From a bacterium (GTDB taxonomy: Bacteria; SZUA-79; Acidulodesulfobacterales; Acidulodesulfobacteraceae): a DNA stretch of 43,929 bases. Shown here in pieces: positions 33,905-40,888 of this stretch; position 1 is the stretch's first letter, and each line of letters opens with the position of its first letter. The notes under the pieces are model-generated. The model searched no databases. It saw only the letters and a list, made by a program, of their open reading frames with translations, and was not told where the DNA came from. The stretch lies in NCBI GenBank assembly GCA_021794475.1, contig JAJYQS010000022.1:1-43929 (forward strand), written 5' to 3'. The translations under genes were made by a program, and so were the position numbers.

Positions 33905-34669
33905 ATGGAAGATGAAATTAATATAGAAACGGTCGGTAAATACATTAAGTCGGAACGGGAAAGACATAATCTTACCCAGAACGATATTGCCCGCATAACA
34001 AAAATATCGCCTGCATATATTCAGGCGATAGAGGATGATAATTTTTTACCGTTCCCTTCTTCTTATACTATTAAGGGCTACATAAAATCAATTGCCGAAG
34101 CAATTCAAGCTGATGAATTTTATGCCCTGAAACTGTATGAATCGGCTAACAAAAATATTTCTGAAATTAAGCACGAAGATATTGTAAAACAAAAATTTAT
34201 AGAAGAGCACCAAAAACTAATAAAATTAAAGAAAAGATTATTTATATCCGCTGCAATTATCATTGTAATTATTTTCGGCATTATCGGATTTATTAATATT
34301 AAAAAAGCAATTAGAACAGACAACATTTCCTCCAAATTATTTTCTATATTTTCCGCAAGACATAAACTTGTCAATAAAAAAAAATTATTAAAAAGCAAAT
34401 ATAATAAAAACAAATCCAATATTCATTATAAAGTAATACTTAAAGGTAAGGTTATCAGGAAAACATGGGTAGATGTTTCTATAGACAATTCAAGGCAAAA
34501 GCAAAGCATGCTATATCCCGGAACTGTTAAAATATGGAAAGCTAAAAAGAAACTGCGTATCAAAATTGGAAATGCAGGTGGAATATTGCTAAGTTATAAT
34601 GGAAAATATCTTGGAGAATTAGGCAAAAATAAAGAGGTGATAACTTTAAATTTTCCGAAACAAAAATAG
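33905..34669 (+). CDS. RodZ-like protein (HTH + transmembrane helix + DUF4115)
   Basis: Encodes 254 residues. An N-terminal helix-turn-helix (about 8-70, TVGKYIKSERERHNLTQNDIARITKISPAYIQAIE) is of the RodZ/HTH_25 type. A charged linker leads to one transmembrane helix (112-132). The C-terminal periplasmic domain (about 172-252, TWVDVSIDNSRQKQSMLYPG... and IGNAGGILLSYNGKYLGELG) matches DUF4115. RodZ links MreB filaments to the cell-wall elongation machinery. mreB is not in the window. It starts 20 bases after the TPR lipoprotein gene. Confidence 0.85.
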   Translation: MEDEINIETVGKYIKSERERHNLTQNDIARITKISPAYIQAIEDDNFLPFPSSYTIKGYIKSIAEAIQADEFYALKLYESANKNISEIKHEDIVKQKFIEEHQKLIKLKKRLFISAAIIIVIIFGIIGFINIKKAIRTDNISSKLFSIFSARHKLVNKKKLLKSKYNKNKSNIHYKVILKGKVIRKTWVDVSIDNSRQKQSMLYPGTVKIWKAKKKLRIKIGNAGGILLSYNGKYLGELGKNKEVITLNFPKQK

Positions 34670-35019
34670 ATTTTTTATACAGCAATATTTTATTGATTTT
34701 CAATTTAATTATTAATTTTAGTTAAAACACACGCAAAATTAACTGCAAAAACACTTTTTAGATTGAATATAATGATAAAAATGCTATAAACATATTTTTT
34801 ATAATGCAAAATTAACTGTATAGGGACTTTTTGCATAGATATCTTAAAAGTTGTCAATGCAACTTTGTATTTATTGACAAATTTATATTTTAATAATATA
34901 ATGTATCGATGTTTTCACACTTCGTAAACAAAGGTATTAACGGTACTTGTTTAATATGCCATTGACGGTATTAATTTAATTCAATAAAATCAATAAAACT
35001 AAATGGAGGGTATTTAATT
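34670..35019. other. 350-base intergenic region upstream of tusA
   Basis: Contains an imperfect 27-base direct repeat starting GCAAAATTAACTG (34733-34759 and 34806-34832, both ending ACTTTTT), then the tusA promoter and a leader of about 110 bases. No coding sequence is seen. Confidence 0.65.
34874..34902 (+). promoter_or_regulatory. Perfect consensus sigma70 promoter of tusA
   Basis: TTGACA (34874-34879), exactly 17 bases, and TATAAT (34897-34902). Both hexamers and the spacer are ideal, which predicts very strong transcription beginning near 34909. Confidence 0.85.
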
Positions 35020-35253
35020 ATGGCAACAGCATCAAACAAAACTCTTGACGCAAGCGGATTATCATGTCCGTTGCCTATTGTTAAAACAAAAAAAGAAATT
35101 GATTCAATGACTTCAGGTCAGGTACTTGAAATTATTTCTACCGATCCCGGTTCTAAAAATGATATGACGGCATGGTGCAAAAGAACAGGCAATGAACTCT
35201 TAGAATCTGTAGAAGAAGGCGGAAAATTTAAATTTTATGTAAAAAAAGCGTAA
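35020..35253 (+). CDS. tusA: TusA-family sulfur carrier protein
   Basis: Encodes 77 residues. LDASGLSCPLPIVKTKKEI carries the family's CPxP motif, with the persulfide-carrying Cys16. TusA proteins hand sulfane sulfur to tRNA thiolation, molybdenum-cofactor synthesis or, in sulfur-metabolising microbes, to the dissimilatory pathway. GGAGGG nine bases upstream is a strong ribosome-binding site, and the promoter is ideal, so the protein is probably abundant. That fits a bulk dissimilatory sulfur role better than a trace biosynthetic one, but no dsr, sox or hdr gene is in the window. It appears to be monocistronic. Confidence 0.9.
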   Translation: MATASNKTLDASGLSCPLPIVKTKKEIDSMTSGQVLEIISTDPGSKNDMTAWCKRTGNELLESVEEGGKFKFYVKKA

Positions 35254-35316
35254 ATTTCTTATTAATTTTTTATAAAGTAATATAGCTTATATTATTTTAT
35301 CTAAAACAGGCAAAAT

Positions 35317-35395
35317 TTTTTAGTCCAATTTCATCGTTTTAATTATTAATTTATTGGTATTTGCATCATATAATACGATGAAGTTGGACTAAAAA
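35317..35395. terminator. Long inverted repeat between convergent tusA and tatC
   Basis: A 21-base arm (35317-35337) is complementary to 35375-35395 with one G-U-type mismatch. The loop is 37 bases. The arms begin and end with T5/A5 runs, so each strand has a T run at the stem end. A bidirectional terminator is most likely, although the loop is longer than usual. Confidence 0.6.
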
Positions 35396-35406
35396 TATAA
35401 TTTTTT

Positions 35407-36303
35407 TTATTCTGTTTTCGCGCTTTTTTGTTTTATTTTTTTCAATTTCCAGACGACAGTTGAGATAGCAATGCTTATTTCATACATAGAATATAACGGT
35501 ATAGCTATAAAAAACATTGTAACAATGTCTGCATGAAATGCCGCAATAACTAAACTGCCTATTAAAGCGTACTTTCTATTCTTGATTAAAATATCAGGTT
35601 TCAGTATTCCTGCTATAGAAAGCAAAGTAGAAATAATTGGCAATTCAAATATTACGCCGAAAATAATACTTAATCTCAAAGCAAAATTAACAAAATGAGT
35701 AAGATTTATCAAAGGCGACAGATTCGCATTTTGATAACTGAGTGAAAAATTTATCACTGCCGGCCATATATAAAATATCATAAAAACCATTCCGGATATA
35801 AATGAAAGCGTTCCAAAAAACAGAAAAGGCAGTAAGTACATTCTTTCCTTTTTTAATAACCCCGGTTTAATAAATTGCCATATTTCAAAGAATATAAACG
35901 GCAATGCCATCATAAATCCAAGTATAATTGATACTTTTACCTGCATAAAAAACGGTTCAAGCGGGGCTGAATAATGCAATATATGTTTTGTAAATTTTTT
36001 AGGTGTTTTATTAAGTCCGAAAGAGTAATAAATAAAAGGGACTTTCTGTTTGATAATATTCTTTAGTTCTCCTGAGAAGTATGTAATATAAGTAGGCTTC
36101 TCTAGAGGCATTTCAATGACGTTAACGGCGTTGTATGATAGATGCCATGAAAAACCGGTGGTAATTATTATAATAATAAAAATATGGACAATCCGTTTTC
36201 TTAATTCAGAAAAGTGTTCGAGGAAAGGCATTCTCGAATCGTCTGTATTGTCTGTATTATTTGCATTATCTGTATTGTCAGTATTTTTTATTTTTTTTGC
36301 CAT
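35407..36303 (-). CDS. tatC: Sec-independent translocase subunit TatC
   Basis: Encodes 298 residues with six hydrophobic helices. TatC recognises twin-arginine signal peptides in the inner membrane. MPFLEHFSELRKRI (25-38) and LPFIFFEIWQFIKPGLLKKER are the conserved substrate-binding elements. The first periplasmic loop is longer than usual by about 30 residues. The last conserved loop, usually TPPD or TPxPD, reads FHAD (IAAFHADIVTMFFIAIPLYSMYEISI). Residues 7-21 are an NTD-type tripeptide array encoded by five 9-base units. No Shine-Dalgarno sequence is close to the ATG. No tatA or tatB lies in the window. Confidence 0.93.
   Translation of the reverse strand: MAKKIKNTDNTDNANNTDNTDDSRMPFLEHFSELRKRIVHIFIIIIITTGFSWHLSYNAVNVIEMPLEKPTYITYFSGELKNIIKQKVPFIYYSFGLNKTPKKFTKHILHYSAPLEPFFMQVKVSIILGFMMALPFIFFEIWQFIKPGLLKKERMYLLPFLFFGTLSFISGMVFMIFYIWPAVINFSLSYQNANLSPLINLTHFVNFALRLSIIFGVIFELPIISTLLSIAGILKPDILIKNRKYALIGSLVIAAFHADIVTMFFIAIPLYSMYEISIAISTVVWKLKKIKQKSAKTE
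36241..36285 (-). repeat. In-frame 9-base tandem array in tatC
   Basis: Five near-identical 9-base units (AATACAGAC-like on the minus strand) encode NTDNTDNANNTDNTD at residues 7-21. Gain or loss of a unit keeps the frame. Confidence 0.85.
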
Positions 36304-36370
36304 AGCGCGTTTTGTCTTAACCTCAGCGGTTTAGTCTAATCTTAGTTTTAGTTTTAGATATCAGCCGTAT

Positions 36371-36406
36371 TATTAATTCTATTAATTCTATTAGTTTTAT
36401 TAATTC
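36371..36406. repeat. 9-base tandem array upstream of tatC
   Basis: Four units of TATTAATTC (the third degenerate, TATTAGTTT) lie in the 130-base gap between pilQ and tatC, within the likely tatC leader. Confidence 0.8.
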
Positions 36407-36433
36407 CGTTATTTTTATTATTTACAATAAATA

Positions 36434-37831
36434 TTATTTAATTAATTTAGGGGAAATAAATATCATCAGCTGTTCTTTATTTACGACTTTCTGCCTTGAT
36501 GAAAACAGATAGCCCAATATAGGTATATTAGATAATATAGGGATGCCGTTATTTGAACGTGATTTTTCCGTATAAAGAATACCGCCTAAAACAAGTGTGG
36601 AATTATTTTTTACCGAAACTGTCGTTGTAACGCTCTGATTCGTTGCGCTCGGGAAACCGTCCACCTCCTGCCCAAAATCAGGTTGTGAATTAGTAACCGT
36701 AAGATTTAAAATGATATTGCCGCCGCTTTCTATAATCGGTGTAACCGTTAGCGTCAATCCCAGAGTTATTGTCTGTAATGTAGATGTAACCGGCTGCTGT
36801 GTGATTATCGTGGTGCCGGTTGAAGATGTGGGCGACGAAGTGCCTGTTCCGGAAGATGCCGTATAAGCTGTATAATACAATGTAGTGCCTGAATTTATCG
36901 TAGCCGTGCTGCCGCTTACTACCGTCACGTCGGGCGATGATATTATTTTATCGTATCCTAATTGCTGTCCCATGCTTAACTGAGCTGAAATTAGTCCAAA
37001 ATTCTGCCATGACGTTCCTATATTCAGATTCATAGTACCTGAAGAAAGAGCGACAGGCGTGCTGAAACCGGATATGCTGGTGCCTGTAGTAGTAATAGTA
37101 TTATTTGCATAGGGGGACATTGACCATGAAACGCCTAAATTTCTGGTAAAATTATTGCTGATGTCAACTATTTTTGCCTGAATACGAACAGTTCTCTTTT
37201 TTACATCTATATTTTTTATAATTCTATTTATCTGTTTAATATTAGAAGGCAAATCATATGCTAAAATTTCATTACCGTTCGGCAGCGCAATAACTTTTCC
37301 GCCTTTTGGCATCATTGGAGTTAAAAGAGATATTGCTTTAGATGCCGGTATATTTTTTAGTTTAATTTTATAAACTTTAAATTTATTCTTTAATGAAGAG
37401 CTTGTACCTATAAAAAGGACTTTGTTTTTAACGCTGAAATTTAAATTTCCCGCTTCAAAAATTATTTTTAGCGCTTTATTCAAATAAATCTTATTTATGT
37501 GAAGGGTTATATCGCCTTTTACGGTGTTGCTTAATGAATAGTTGATATGAAATTCATGAGTTAAACCTATAAGGAGCGGTCTAAGCGGAATATCGTTTCC
37601 ATTTATAGTTATTTTATTTTCAGGCAGTTCTATGCCGTAAAAGTTAATATATTTTGTTTTTTGGTTAATTGCTCTTTTGTCAAAATTATATCTGATATTG
37701 CTGCTGCGATTATTGCTATGAAAAGTTTCTGCAAAAGCAGCCGTATTATTTTGTAAATCTAAAAATATAGCAAACAGTATCGTCAGTATTGTAAAAAATA
37801 AAATAAACGAATAGTTTTTATGAATTTTCAT
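36434..37831 (-). CDS. pilQ: Type IV pilus secretin PilQ (short form)
   Basis: Encodes 465 residues with a signal peptide ending AFA (about residue 34). A STN-like/N0 domain (about 75-130), one secretin N1-like domain (KVYKIKLKNIPASKAISLLTPM) and the secretin barrel domain (about 215-465) follow. The barrel contains a Ser/Thr/Gly-rich stretch (TASSGTGTSSPTSSTGT) and ends with NNGIPILSNIPILGYLFSSRQ, the typical secretin C-terminus. The protein forms the outer-membrane pore for the pilus. It lacks the AMIN domains that bind peptidoglycan in many PilQ proteins, and so is unusually short. It is last in the pilMNOPQ order, two bases after pilP. Confidence 0.88.
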   Translation of the reverse strand: MKIHKNYSFILFFTILTILFAIFLDLQNNTAAFAETFHSNNRSSNIRYNFDKRAINQKTKYINFYGIELPENKITINGNDIPLRPLLIGLTHEFHINYSLSNTVKGDITLHINKIYLNKALKIIFEAGNLNFSVKNKVLFIGTSSSLKNKFKVYKIKLKNIPASKAISLLTPMMPKGGKVIALPNGNEILAYDLPSNIKQINRIIKNIDVKKRTVRIQAKIVDISNNFTRNLGVSWSMSPYANNTITTTGTSISGFSTPVALSSGTMNLNIGTSWQNFGLISAQLSMGQQLGYDKIISSPDVTVVSGSTATINSGTTLYYTAYTASSGTGTSSPTSSTGTTIITQQPVTSTLQTITLGLTLTVTPIIESGGNIILNLTVTNSQPDFGQEVDGFPSATNQSVTTTVSVKNNSTLVLGGILYTEKSRSNNGIPILSNIPILGYLFSSRQKVVNKEQLMIFISPKLIK

Positions 37832-37833
37832 AA

Positions 37834-38211
37834 TTAATTTTGAAAACCTTCAAATTTTTTTAAAATCAAACGTATTATTTTACCTTTTTTTGATTCAATA
37901 ATTACCGCGCCTTTTGTTATATTGATTATTTTACCTACGGATAAAATTTTTGAGTTTATATAATAAGGTTTACCGTTAATTATTGCAATATTAAGATTTT
38001 TTTCGGAACTTGCGATTATTGCCTGCAAATTTAGCTTATGAACTGTTTTATGGCGTATTATTGAGATTGATTTTTGTTTAAACGGTGAAATAAATGGATT
38101 TTTCAATTTATAAGCGTAAGCATTAACGGAATTTACGCATATAAAAAGCATCATAAAAGATAATCCTGCAGTACCGATAGGTGATAGAATATTTAAAAAA
38201 ATAGATTTCAT
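37834..38211 (-). CDS. Type IV pilus assembly protein PilP-like
   Basis: Encodes 125 residues, shorter than typical PilP (about 170). Identity rests on position between pilO and pilQ and on a small C-terminal beta-domain (LQAIIASSEKNLNIAIINGKPYYINSKILSVG... KKGKIIRLILKK) of the PilP/GspC HR type. The N-terminus is a signal peptide or anchor (MLFICVNSVNAYA); the Cys lacks a proper lipobox, whereas PilP is usually a lipoprotein. PilP links the PilNO inner-membrane complex to PilQ. One base separates it from pilO. Confidence 0.75.
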   Translation of the reverse strand: MKSIFLNILSPIGTAGLSFMMLFICVNSVNAYAYKLKNPFISPFKQKSISIIRHKTVHKLNLQAIIASSEKNLNIAIINGKPYYINSKILSVGKIINITKGAVIIESKKGKIIRLILKKFEGFQN

Positions 38212-38212
38212 T

Positions 38213-38845
38213 TTATTTATTGATATAACGTTTATTTTTTGTCAAAGCGAAAGTTTCAGCCGTTAAATCTATTTTAAGGTATGACGGTATTTTCTGATCC
38301 GCCGAAATTTCCATGTTTTTTAATAAAATTATTCTTTTTAATGAGTTAATTTTTTTTAAAAATAATAAAGCTTGATTATATCCGCTTACTATTGAAATAG
38401 AAATAGGCAGTATTTTGTAATTTATTTTTTTTGGTTTAATGATTTTATTAAATTTTATATATTTAATTTCAAAATTGGTTTCCGGCATACAATCCGATAT
38501 TTGTTTAACTAAAGCTGCAATCTGAAAAGTGTCGGGCAGCGAAGATTTATTTTGTTTTAGTGTTAACGTTAATTCTTTAATATATTTTTTTGTGTTCAAT
38601 AGTTCAAACCTTTCAGCGCTGATAGAAGAATAATTTTTTTGCATTTTTTTAACCTTTTTGTTCAGCTGTATAATCTTATTATTTTCTAAAGAGTAATTTT
38701 TATCAAATCTTTTTAAAAAGAAATCATTATTTATTAAATAGATAAACACTAAAAGCAATAGAAATATTAAGAAAAATTTGTTATTTCTTAAATTGTTGAG
38801 AAACTCTTTTATTTTTTCAAAATATTTCATAATTATAGCTTGCAT
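38213..38845 (-). CDS. pilO: Type IV pilus assembly protein PilO-like
   Basis: Encodes 210 residues: a short cytoplasmic tail, one transmembrane helix (about 23-43), a coiled coil (about 50-80) and a ferredoxin-like periplasmic domain. Sequence is Lys/Ile/Asn-rich and weakly conserved, so the call depends on topology and gene order. PilO pairs with PilN to form the inner-membrane alignment ring. The ATG at 38845 overlaps the end of pilN by 13 bases; an ATG at 38830, just after the pilN stop, is equally possible. Confidence 0.8.
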   Translation of the reverse strand: MQAIIMKYFEKIKEFLNNLRNNKFFLIFLLLLVFIYLINNDFFLKRFDKNYSLENNKIIQLNKKVKKMQKNYSSISAERFELLNTKKYIKELTLTLKQNKSSLPDTFQIAALVKQISDCMPETNFEIKYIKFNKIIKPKKINYKILPISISIVSGYNQALLFLKKINSLKRIILLKNMEISADQKIPSYLKIDLTAETFALTKNKRYINK

Positions 38846-39420
38846 TTTAAATCAAAAGTATAATAATTATTACCTTTTTTTATTTTTTTTTCAATGCCTG
38901 ATAAATATATTTTTTTAAACATTTTCATCTTTTTAATATTTTTAATATAAACGGAAACATCTTTTAATGATAGACTATTGCCGTTAATGATGAAATTTCC
39001 GTTATTTGACGATAGGCTGCTGAGCCATATGCCGTTGGGCATCGGAAATTTAATTATTTCGATAAATTTTTTATATTCTTTCTTCTTTAGTCGATTTAAC
39101 TTATTAATTATTGATGAATCTTTTTTAAGTGATGTTTCTATTTTTTCTTTATTCAGAATTGCTTTTTGAATTGTTGTATAAATTATATTATTGTTTCTAA
39201 TGGTTTCCAATTTCTGATTTAAATTAAAGACGACAGTTCTCGCATTATTTGTTTTACTGAATATTATATAATCATATCCGGATAAGATAAAAATATAGCC
39301 GACCAAAACGATTAAATAAACAATGACCTTATTTCTTCTGGCTATATTTATTTTATCGCTTAACGGCAATAAATTTATTCTAGTTTTATTTTTCTTTTTT
39401 TTAACGTTGGATTGTGCCAT
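38833..39420 (-). CDS. pilN: Type IV pilus assembly protein PilN
   Basis: Encodes 195 residues. The cytoplasmic N-terminus contains RINLLPL (residues 14-20), the PilM-binding motif of PilN. One transmembrane helix (about 30-48), a coiled coil and a periplasmic domain follow (PMPNGIWLSSLSSNNGNFIINGNSLSLKDVSVYIKNIKK). It sits between pilM (11 bases upstream) and pilO (overlap). Confidence 0.88.
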   Translation of the reverse strand: MAQSNVKKKKNKTRINLLPLSDKINIARRNKVIVYLIVLVGYIFILSGYDYIIFSKTNNARTVVFNLNQKLETIRNNNIIYTTIQKAILNKEKIETSLKKDSSIINKLNRLKKKEYKKFIEIIKFPMPNGIWLSSLSSNNGNFIINGNSLSLKDVSVYIKNIKKMKMFKKIYLSGIEKKIKKGNNYYTFDLKCKL

Positions 39421-39431
39421 AAGATATTAGT

Positions 39432-40715
39432 TTATTTCCCAAGCATAAGCCCAAATGCGGGTAGCATAATATCCAGTATATCAAATAAATTATTTTCGTC
39501 ATATAGAATATAATTTGATAAGATTTGTCCATCTAAGTTCATATTCATAATTCCGTTATTGCTGCCGATATTGTCATTATCGGTATAATGATTAATGTTA
39601 TTGCTGTTTCCGTCTGATAGTTTATCGCTATTATTTGCTGCTTTGCGGACATTTTTTGCGGCAGTTTTATTTTTATAGATTTTTTTGTAAAGTTTTGACG
39701 ATAGTTTTATTAAAGGCTGAATTTTACGTTCCTTTTTATTTCTTTTTTTATCGTTTTCATTGTTATTGCGGGCGCTATCGGCTTTGCCGTTATTATTTTT
39801 CGCATTATTATTGTGTGTGTCTGCGCCGCTGCCGTTGTCTAATAATTTTAAAATGCTCATTGTTTCTATATGTATATTTGTTAAATTCGATATTATATCT
39901 TTAAACGTTTCATTGTTTGCGTAAACCCCTGAAATATATATATTTTCAATCGGTTCTATTGATTTTCCTGCATAATAATAATCAACTGTTTTTTGAATTT
40001 CAGCGCTTATAGTTTCTCCCGCTTCATTTATATTTTTAGTATTTTTGATGATATTAATTTCTTCAATATTTCTTTCAAAGATTATCGTATTTTTATATAT
40101 GATTATTATCTTTATTGAAATAAGATTGATGTCTATAAGCATATAATGGAGACCGGCATTATTCCCATAAATAAATAAATTTGCATTATACAGACTGGTT
40201 GTTTTAGATTCTATTGACCTGAGCTTTATATCTGCTTTCGCGAAAGTTTTAACTAACTGTTCGGAATATTCTTTTTTAGCGACGTATGCGGTCGTTAAAA
40301 GGTTGTAGCCCCCGTCTTTATTATCCTCCTGATAGGTATAAATATAATCGTAAACAATTTGAGACAGAGGAAACGGAGATTTTTTCTTGACCTCGTATTC
40401 TACCGCTTTAGCAAGGTCAGATTCAGGCATTTCTGGGAGTGAAAAATTATAATTATAAATGTAATCATCGTTTAAAACTGTAAAAACATTTTTTTTACTG
40501 AACTGTCTTAAGCCAAATGCTTTTTTTATTTCTTCTGCCATTAAAATATTTTCCGTGTTTTCTGCATTATCATTATAGGTTGTTGCGTCAATATCATTTT
40601 GGTTAAGCTTTTCAAGCGAAAAATTATTTATAATATAAGTCTTATTTTTCTTAGTCGCTTCAATGATTTTAATATAATTGTAATCTATTATGACTGCCGT
40701 GAAGGTTTTTGACAT
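39432..40715 (-). CDS. pilM: Type IV pilus assembly ATPase-like protein PilM, with large disordered insertion
   Basis: Encodes 427 residues; about 350 is usual. PilM is an actin-like cytoplasmic protein that binds the PilN tail. SLPEMPESDLAKAVEYEVKKKSPFPLSQIVYDYI (92-125) is typical, as is YISGVYANNE near 260. Residues 293-394 (39534-39839) are an insertion rich in Asn, Lys, Asp and Ser, with the tract HNNNAKNNNGKADSARNNNE. It is followed by the normal C-terminal element (LFDILDIMLPAFGLMLG). The gene heads the pilMNOPQ operon; no Shine-Dalgarno sequence is seen before the ATG. Confidence 0.88.
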   Translation of the reverse strand: MSKTFTAVIIDYNYIKIIEATKKNKTYIINNFSLEKLNQNDIDATTYNDNAENTENILMAEEIKKAFGLRQFSKKNVFTVLNDDYIYNYNFSLPEMPESDLAKAVEYEVKKKSPFPLSQIVYDYIYTYQEDNKDGGYNLLTTAYVAKKEYSEQLVKTFAKADIKLRSIESKTTSLYNANLFIYGNNAGLHYMLIDINLISIKIIIIYKNTIIFERNIEEINIIKNTKNINEAGETISAEIQKTVDYYYAGKSIEPIENIYISGVYANNETFKDIISNLTNIHIETMSILKLLDNGSGADTHNNNAKNNNGKADSARNNNENDKKRNKKERKIQPLIKLSSKLYKKIYKNKTAAKNVRKAANNSDKLSDGNSNNINHYTDNDNIGSNNGIMNMNLDGQILSNYILYDENNLFDILDIMLPAFGLMLGK

Positions 40716-40888
40716 ATATGTTATATTTGCAATTGTTAAGAAATTAAAGAACGTTAGATATTATTTATTATCTAATATCTATATATCAACTATCTGCTGT
40801 CTATCTTTTTATTTGTTATTTGCTCATCTATAATCCAATATATATATTATATATATTTATGTATATTTATATATAAAATATTTATTAG

